A stretch of DNA of 64,000 nucleotides from Syntrophobacter sp963666995 (lineage in GTDB: Bacteria; Desulfobacterota; Syntrophobacteria; Syntrophobacterales; Syntrophobacteraceae), in NCBI GenBank assembly GCA_963666995.1, contig OY762941.1:2914001-2978000 (forward strand), read 5' to 3'. The notes under the pieces are model-generated. The model did no database searches. It worked only from the letters and a program-made list of their open reading frames with translations, and had not been told where the DNA came from. This document shows positions 59,131 through 64,000 of the stretch, piece after piece; positions within the stretch are counted from its first letter, which is position 1, and every line of letters begins with the position of its first letter. The position numbers and the translations under genes were made by a program.

Positions 59131-61524
59131 CTACTCTCGGTTTCGTTCAGCTTCAAAGTAACTGAGAGCGAGCTCCGCCGAACCATATGGTCCATAGATA
59201 GAGCCGCTCAAGTAGCTAGCCCAACCCGCCATTGATCCGTTTACGGTCAACGAATAACCCGCCTGTAGAATCGCTTGGTTAGTCATCTGGTGACAGACGC
59301 TCGTGACACCGTAAATATTGAATCCGCCAAAGCCGGACATTGAGTTGAAGAAACCATCTGTCCCTTTTATAACTGTAGCAGTATGATAGACGCCGAAATC
59401 TGGTAATCCAAACGCATGGCCCTTAGCCATTAAGCCAATAGTCTCGTCCTGCTCATTAAGAATCGGATATACTATGCCCCCATCTTTCGCAACCTGATAC
59501 ACATCACTTCCTCCTGTGGTTAGCCCTCCTTTGCCCCTATTTTGGATAAATTCCGCGTAGTTTGGGTCGTCTATATCGTTGACAGGATGTTCATAATCGA
59601 TTTTGGCCCCAGGAGTCCCGGTTGCATAATTGTAACCAGCGTTCATGCCCCAACTAATGGCTGCATTAAGAGTAACCGAAGATGCCATATAGGCAAGCTG
59701 TGGATTCAAGCCCAGGCCTTTCTCAAAGACATATCTGGCCACAACCTGTGTGAACTCCTTTCCTACCCCGGTATGGTTGAGAAAGATATTGACACTCGCA
59801 GCAATTATGGCTCCCTTCGGTCCGCCAAGCAAAGCACCTATCCCCGCAGCTATACCAGTGTCCGCGTAACCAGATCCAGCGGCTATCAGTGCGATGGCTC
59901 CAAAAGACAGGACATCATCAATTCCGAAAAGGTGCCCTGTCGGGTCGACAAAGAGCTGCGGGTTATTCCGGCAATAGCTATATCTGTTCAACGTCTGGGG
60001 ATCACCCGGGCTCGGCACGACGGAATCGGGGCTGATGAATCTCCCCAGGTCGGCATGATATTGCCTGGCGTTGAAATTGTACAGTCTGGTTTCGGGGTCC
60101 AGTTCCTGCCCGGTAAATTTGTACGGCAGATTGGCGCTTCCGTTGTCAACCCGTGTGCCGCCGAAGGGGTAATAGCAAACGAACTCCGCGCTCGTCCCGT
60201 CGCTGCCTTTCGTCAGGGTGTAGAGACCGCCCAGATGGTCCGTATGGTAATAGTAGGATTCGCCGGGCGTGTGGCTCGCAAACCGTTTGCTCCCGGCAAA
60301 AGTATGCCTCGTGCACGTGCCGTCCGTGCATTCGTAATAATTTCCGATATAGGTTGTCGTCGATCCGTTCGCGTCGATCTTTTTAACCCTTTGACCCTGG
60401 TAGTCGTATACGAACCGGGTGTCCTGGGAATTGTCCGTGATGGTCTGAGGCTTGTTGTCCTCGTTCCATACGATCGTATGTTGGGTCGAGTCCTTCTGCG
60501 TCATGTTCCCGTTGTTGTCGTACAGGTAGGTCTTGTCATCACCGGCCTGCGTGACGGCGTGAGGTTTTGTCCCGCTGTAGGTGTACGATCCGATCCTCGA
60601 ATTGTACGTCATATTTCCTAACTGGTCGTAGGTGAATGTGATGGTCCCGTAGGATGAACTCTGGGCGTTCGTCAGCCTGTTTAACTCATCATACCCGAAA
60701 GACTGGGTATTGCCGCCGTGGCAACCGTCCTGGATCGAGGTGATGTTTCCGATCGCATCGTATCCGTACTCAAGGTCCTGGAGGGCCCCCTCGGGACCGG
60801 TGGTGTTGATGGACGCAAGGCGGCTGTTCAGAGGGTCGTACACATAGGTGGTGCCGGCGCCGTTCCCGTAACTTGCAAGCCCCGGCTGCCCCATCGCGTT
60901 GTAGCCGGAAAAAGTGACGGTATCGTCCCCGGCCACATGCGCGAGAACGGTAGCGTCATATGAATACGTGGCGACCGCTTCGTCGGGATAGGTGACCGTC
61001 TTTATCCTGTCCATGGAGTCGTAGGAAGTATTGACCGTGTAGGGAACGCTGTCCACCGTCTTCGTGGAGCTGACCGTTCTCCCATTTTGATCGTAAGCAT
61101 ATGAGGCCGCTCCGGACCGGTCCACGACACTCGTGAGCCTGCCGATGGGGTACGATGCCCCCGTCTCATCGTAATGGAACTCGATCCCGAAGTTATCGGA
61201 TGACACGTACCGCTTTACCGTCATCCGGTTTATCGGGTCGTATTCGAAGTGGATGACGTTTCCGTTTGCATCCTGCTGGTCGGTCAGGTTCCCGTTCTGA
61301 TCGTACGAGTAGAGCCACGTGCCCATGTCCGGGTCGGTCATCTTGTATTTCCTGGCGAGGCTGTCGTAGTAGATCGTCCACTGGTTTCCCGCGGCGTCGA
61401 TCACAATGTTGAGACCGCCGAGGACGTGGTACTTGTACTGCGTGACGGCATAAGGATCGTTTCCCGTGGTGTATTCCCTCACCTGCCTCAGCCTTCCCGC
61501 CCCGTCGTAATCTTCCTGCTTCAT
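59131..61524 (-). CDS. Rhs/YD-repeat protein 2, 5'-truncated, polymorphic C-terminus
   Basis: 797 residues from the first ATG; the frame is open back to about 61614, adding about 25 more YD-repeat residues fused to a palindrome half. About residues 1-320 are YD repeats (YDSMDRIKTVTYPDEAVA, YDELNRLTNAQSSS). The Rhs core follows, nearly identical to protein 1 (PYKFTGQELDPETRLYNFNA, DPQTLNRYSYCRNNPQLFVDPTGH). The final 270 residues differ completely from protein 1. They contain FGVYHTATVIKG and GVTSVCHQMTNQAILQAG, a His-before-Cys arrangement that could be a permuted papain-like site (inference). No signal peptide or N-terminal shell domain. Confidence 0.85.
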   Translation of the reverse strand: MKQEDYDGAGRLRQVREYTTGNDPYAVTQYKYHVLGGLNIVIDAAGNQWTIYYDSLARKYKMTDPDMGTWLYSYDQNGNLTDQQDANGNVIHFEYDPINRMTVKRYVSSDNFGIEFHYDETGASYPIGRLTSVVDRSGAASYAYDQNGRTVSSTKTVDSVPYTVNTSYDSMDRIKTVTYPDEAVATYSYDATVLAHVAGDDTVTFSGYNAMGQPGLASYGNGAGTTYVYDPLNSRLASINTTGPEGALQDLEYGYDAIGNITSIQDGCHGGNTQSFGYDELNRLTNAQSSSYGTITFTYDQLGNMTYNSRIGSYTYSGTKPHAVTQAGDDKTYLYDNNGNMTQKDSTQHTIVWNEDNKPQTITDNSQDTRFVYDYQGQRVKKIDANGSTTTYIGNYYECTDGTCTRHTFAGSKRFASHTPGESYYYHTDHLGGLYTLTKGSDGTSAEFVCYYPFGGTRVDNGSANLPYKFTGQELDPETRLYNFNARQYHADLGRFISPDSVVPSPGDPQTLNRYSYCRNNPQLFVDPTGHLFGIDDVLSFGAIALIAAGSGYADTGIAAGIGALLGGPKGAIIAASVNIFLNHTGVGKEFTQVVARYVFEKGLGLNPQLAYMASSVTLNAAISWGMNAGYNYATGTPGAKIDYEHPVNDIDDPNYAEFIQNRGKGGLTTGGSDVYQVAKDGGIVYPILNEQDETIGLMAKGHAFGLPDFGVYHTATVIKGTDGFFNSMSGFGGFNIYGVTSVCHQMTNQAILQAGYSLTVNGSMAGWASYLSGSIYGPYGSAELALSYFEAERNRE

Positions 61525-61587
61525 GTGGCCGTTGGCGTCGACCAGTGTTTTGGTGCCCCGGAGGTAACCGACCGTCGTCCGGCTGCC

Positions 61588-61603
61588 GTCCGTGTCACCC
61601 GTG
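61588..61603. repeat. GGACAAC palindrome family, outer half at the 5' edge of Rhs gene 2
   Basis: GTCCGTGTCACCCGTG on the plus strand. The other half is replaced by YD-repeat coding sequence, so the palindrome forms the exact truncation point of the Rhs gene. Confidence 0.62.
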
Positions 61604-61612
61604 AAATGTCAA

Positions 61613-62158
61613 TTAATCACAATTTCGTATTACATACTGTTGTCCATCCCAGTAAACATTGGCACAGTAGTCGCCTGACATAGAGCAATGGACAACAATA
61701 ACATCGGTTCGTGGAATAAGACTTGGATCGATCATCAGAACAGCCTTGTTTGGACAAAAATCGTCCTGGAAAAATCTTCGTACAACTTTGTTAGTATCGA
61801 TCTCTAATATCGCGAAAAAGGCATTATTATTAGTTTGAGACTTGCCAACAAATGCGATATCAGCCTTGCCGTTTTTATCGAAGTCCCCTCTAAGCACGAA
61901 GGTATATCCCCCTTCCTGGAACTCTTCCAGGTCTTCCTGATCCGACAAATCAGTCACAGACATCCTGCGCGGATTGGTGAGCTCTGGGAAAAGACTTTGA
62001 ATCACTTCAGAGATAAGGAACGGTTGGGAACCTGGTTTGTCCATTATTCTCGACGGGAACTCAAAATATATCCCGGTATTACCTGCTTGCATGGAATCAC
62101 AATTGTGGTAATTGAGAAGCAAGATCAGAACTGTTATCGAAGCAAATAGTAGTCTCAT
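61613..62158 (-). CDS. Secreted hypothetical protein
   Basis: 181 residues from the ATG at 62158, which overlaps the stop of the upstream gene (ATGA). An N-terminal signal-like segment (LLFASITVLILLLNYHNC) has a Cys at about residue 20 but a poor lipobox. The middle has YTFVLRGDFDKNGKADIAFVGKS, which resembles an FG-GAP/VCBS calcium-loop repeat. It ends close to the palindrome half. No family recognised; role unknown. Confidence 0.65.
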   Translation of the reverse strand: MRLLFASITVLILLLNYHNCDSMQAGNTGIYFEFPSRIMDKPGSQPFLISEVIQSLFPELTNPRRMSVTDLSDQEDLEEFQEGGYTFVLRGDFDKNGKADIAFVGKSQTNNNAFFAILEIDTNKVVRRFFQDDFCPNKAVLMIDPSLIPRTDVIVVHCSMSGDYCANVYWDGQQYVIRNCD

Positions 62159-63404
62159 CTTCCGGTCTCCCGTTTTAGTGGCGAAACGCTTCTCAGCAGA
62201 TAGGCGCCGTCCGTCAGACCGACGGTGAAATAGACTTCTTCCGGCATCCCGGCAGGGAGCGCCCCTCCTTCCGGATAAGGGCTGAATCGGATTCCGACCT
62301 GCCATAACCCTTTCTTCATTTTGAACGCCGGCGGATCGAAGAGAAAGCGCGTGAAGAAATGGATATCATTCTTCAATCGGGCCGCTCGAAGCCTCTCATG
62401 CCATTCGCTGAGGATGGCAAACTCGGAGGGTTCGATCCACCTTTCCGCCTCTTCCCACGGCATACTGACCCATTCGTCCAGAAACCCCCCGGGTTCCGCC
62501 GCGATCGGAGCGATCCTCGCGACCCGGTCACCCGCCACTCGATATGCCACGATATGCCTGCGAATCAGTATGCCTGCATCAAGCTGCTGGCCGGCATCGA
62601 ATTCGATTCTAAAGCCGTCTGGCTGAACAGTGATGGTGCCATGGTTTTCACTTCCGAGATAGACTGTTTCCGCCTGCTGTAACAGAATCTTCGGCTGATA
62701 GGGACTCACCCCTTCCCGGAAAACCTGGTAGCGAATGTTCTGCCAGTTAGATGTGCACCAGGGATTGACATTAGCTGTTACCAAAAAAATCGGCCCGTGC
62801 CGGAGGGCGGAGAGACCGCATAACGGAAACTGCCTTGAGCACCGCTCACTTCGTCGTAATTGTCGGCTTCCTGTGCGATGACGAGTTCCCAGTGTCTCCC
62901 ACTCTTCCTGAAGGCATAGAAGGAGGTGTCGTGACCGCAACAGACCCCGATGGTTGTAGTTGCGGCAACCAGGCCGGGATGATGGGCTAACTTTTCAACC
63001 TTTATTTGCCGGATGTCTCCGTAAGTGTAGTCATTGTCGATCTGGTTATTGTCGACCACCATCACTTCCGATTTTTCGAGAGCGATCCCCTGCTTCTGCA
63101 ATTCCTGCAAGAGGACGGTCTGCACAGCGTCAAGGTTCCCGGGCCGGTTGCCGTATGAATCCAGGGTCCTGGAAATCAGGTTTCGCAATTGACGTTTGAG
63201 GGTTGTCAGCAGTGGCTTTGCAGCAATCGGGACCATTGTGTCAAGGCCATGGGTTTTGATCTTTCTCAGGGATCTTACCGTTTGAGCAATGTCGATGTCT
63301 CCGGCTTCATCGCTCTGCGGCAAGGTGGTTCCGGCTTCGATCACCGCCGTGAATTCAAGCTGAAGCAAGAAGACAAAAGCTATCAGAACGATCCATCGAT
63401 TCAT
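62155..63404 (-). pseudogene. Secreted hypothetical protein split by a frameshift
   Basis: Two overlapping frames make one protein. 63404-62778 encodes 208 residues starting with a signal peptide (WIVLIAFVFLLQLEFTAV) and ending in SPPSGTGRFFW. Another frame continues from the same point as FLVTANVNPWCTSNWQ to the stop at 62155. The junction is a run of seven A on the plus strand (62783-62789). One more base, or a -1 slip on the slippery T-run in the mRNA, would restore a protein of about 416 residues. It could be a true pseudogene, a phase-variable tract, programmed frameshifting or a sequencing error. Family not recognised. Confidence 0.7.
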
Positions 63405-63459
63405 ACCGGCTCTCCTTGCCGCAAGTCAGGTTAGCGGCAACCGTTTCCCACAATCTTGT

Positions 63460-63496
63460 ACGGGTGACACGACAACTTGTTGCCCGGGTCACCCGT
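63460..63496. repeat. GGACAAC palindrome, degenerate copy
   Basis: ACGGGTGACACGACAAC-TT-GTTGCCCGGGTCACCCGT, one base deleted in the left arm and GCCCGG in the right. Followed by GGGCACAATGAAGCTG, shared with the half copy at 55778. Confidence 0.72.
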
Positions 63497-63550
63497 GGGC
63501 ACAATGAAGCTGTGCCCATCTTATCTGACTCTTCTTATGGATCGCCTCGA

Positions 63551-64000
63551 TCATATTCCATCCAGTTCCGAGATATTCGGAGACCGCTCGAATGGTGCGG
63601 TACTGCAAAACTTCCTGAGAACGCAGGTACCGGCAATCATATCGTGTAACCCCTGCTTGCGCTTGCTGAAAGCGACCGGGATGAATGAAATAAAGGCCAA
63701 TGGAACGCTAAAAAAACATAGCTTAACCAAAAATCGGCCGGAGGCTCTTGTAAAGGTAATCCTGTTGCCATTGAGATCTGTCACCTTAAGGCCGCAAATC
63801 AACTTCCCTAAAGTGCCTTGCCACGGAGACGATTCCAAACCTGCCGAATAAGCCCACCAAATCGCAAGGATCAGAAGATTTGCGATGAGAAGAGTCATGA
63901 AAGGCTCGTACATTTGTGCAAGGACGGCGGACATCAGCACGGGCACCACGATGAGAGCATCGATGAGACACGCAAATACTCGAATCCAAAAGCCGGCATA
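63551..64000 (-). CDS. RDD-family membrane protein (partial)
   Basis: The frame is open from the window edge; the first residues present read YAGFWIRVFACLIDALIVV, which carries the Arg...Asp signature of the RDD family. At least 149 residues are in view with three membrane segments, plus WQGTLGKLICGLKVTDLNG and KRKQGLHDMIAGTCV, also typical of RDD proteins. Some members act as ion exchangers; most are uncharacterised. The true start lies beyond position 64000. It stands upstream of the palindrome at 63460. Confidence 0.85.
   Translation of the reverse strand, partial: YAGFWIRVFACLIDALIVVPVLMSAVLAQMYEPFMTLLIANLLILAIWWAYSAGLESSPWQGTLGKLICGLKVTDLNGNRITFTRASGRFLVKLCFFSVPLAFISFIPVAFSKRKQGLHDMIAGTCVLRKFCSTAPFERSPNISELDGI

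Overview
The window looks like a chromosomal segment of a GC-rich, strictly anaerobic, mesophilic bacterium of the Desulfobacterota (former Deltaproteobacteria). A Syntrophobacter-like syntroph is the best guess. The reasons are a six-subunit Ech-type energy-converting [NiFe] hydrogenase, a deltaproteobacterial housekeeping order (rpsB-tsf-pyrH-frr-uppS-cdsA-dxr-rseP-tsaB), a PduO-type cobalamin adenosyltransferase and an Fe-type superoxide dismutase. The species assignment is inference only.

Layout. 1-2501 (minus): the GTPase Der, translationally coupled to a periplasmic-binding-protein-fold protein that runs off the window. 3150-5033: Kup potassium transporter. 5998-11111: echABCDEF, closed by a strong terminator. 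11680-13272: a Tim44-domain membrane protein convergent with a YkgJ-type cysteine-cluster protein. 14186-22231 (minus): the translation, isoprenoid, phospholipid and envelope-protease operon from rpsB to tsaB. 22509-30896 (plus): a complete tryptophan operon, aroF-trpEGDCFBA. It is preceded by a leader peptide with four Trp codons and an attenuator hairpin, then a second terminator-like hairpin. 31170-44868: mostly small or single housekeeping genes (zinc-ribbon proteins, sodB, a radical SAM/deacetylase pair, an RlmL-like methyltransferase, an aldo/keto reductase, a PduO-type adenosyltransferase, rpoZ, dnaJ). 44918-49526: a Gld-type ABC exporter operon with GldG-like and DUF4340 partners. 50176-52437 (minus): the bioMNY biotin transporter behind a predicted BirA operator.

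From about 52.5 kb to the end the character changes. Two 5'-truncated Rhs/YD-repeat proteins have nearly identical cores but different C-terminal domains, and each is followed at once by a small lipoprotein gene. Around them lie orphan secreted or hypothetical genes (one frameshifted), two transposase remnants, and a complete IS4-superfamily insertion sequence carrying a HARE-HTH passenger gene. These pieces are repeatedly separated by one palindrome family with core GGACAAC-(2)-GTTGTCC and outer arms CGGGTGACAC. This palindrome-punctuated toxin/immunity-like island is the most unusual part of the window.

A second dispersed family, with 12-bp terminal inverted repeats CTGTTGCCCAAA/TTTGGGCAACAG and internal hairpins, fills most long gene-free gaps. 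It looks like a non-autonomous MITE-like element. No rRNA, convincing tRNA or CRISPR array was seen. All assignments come from reading motifs; no database search was run.
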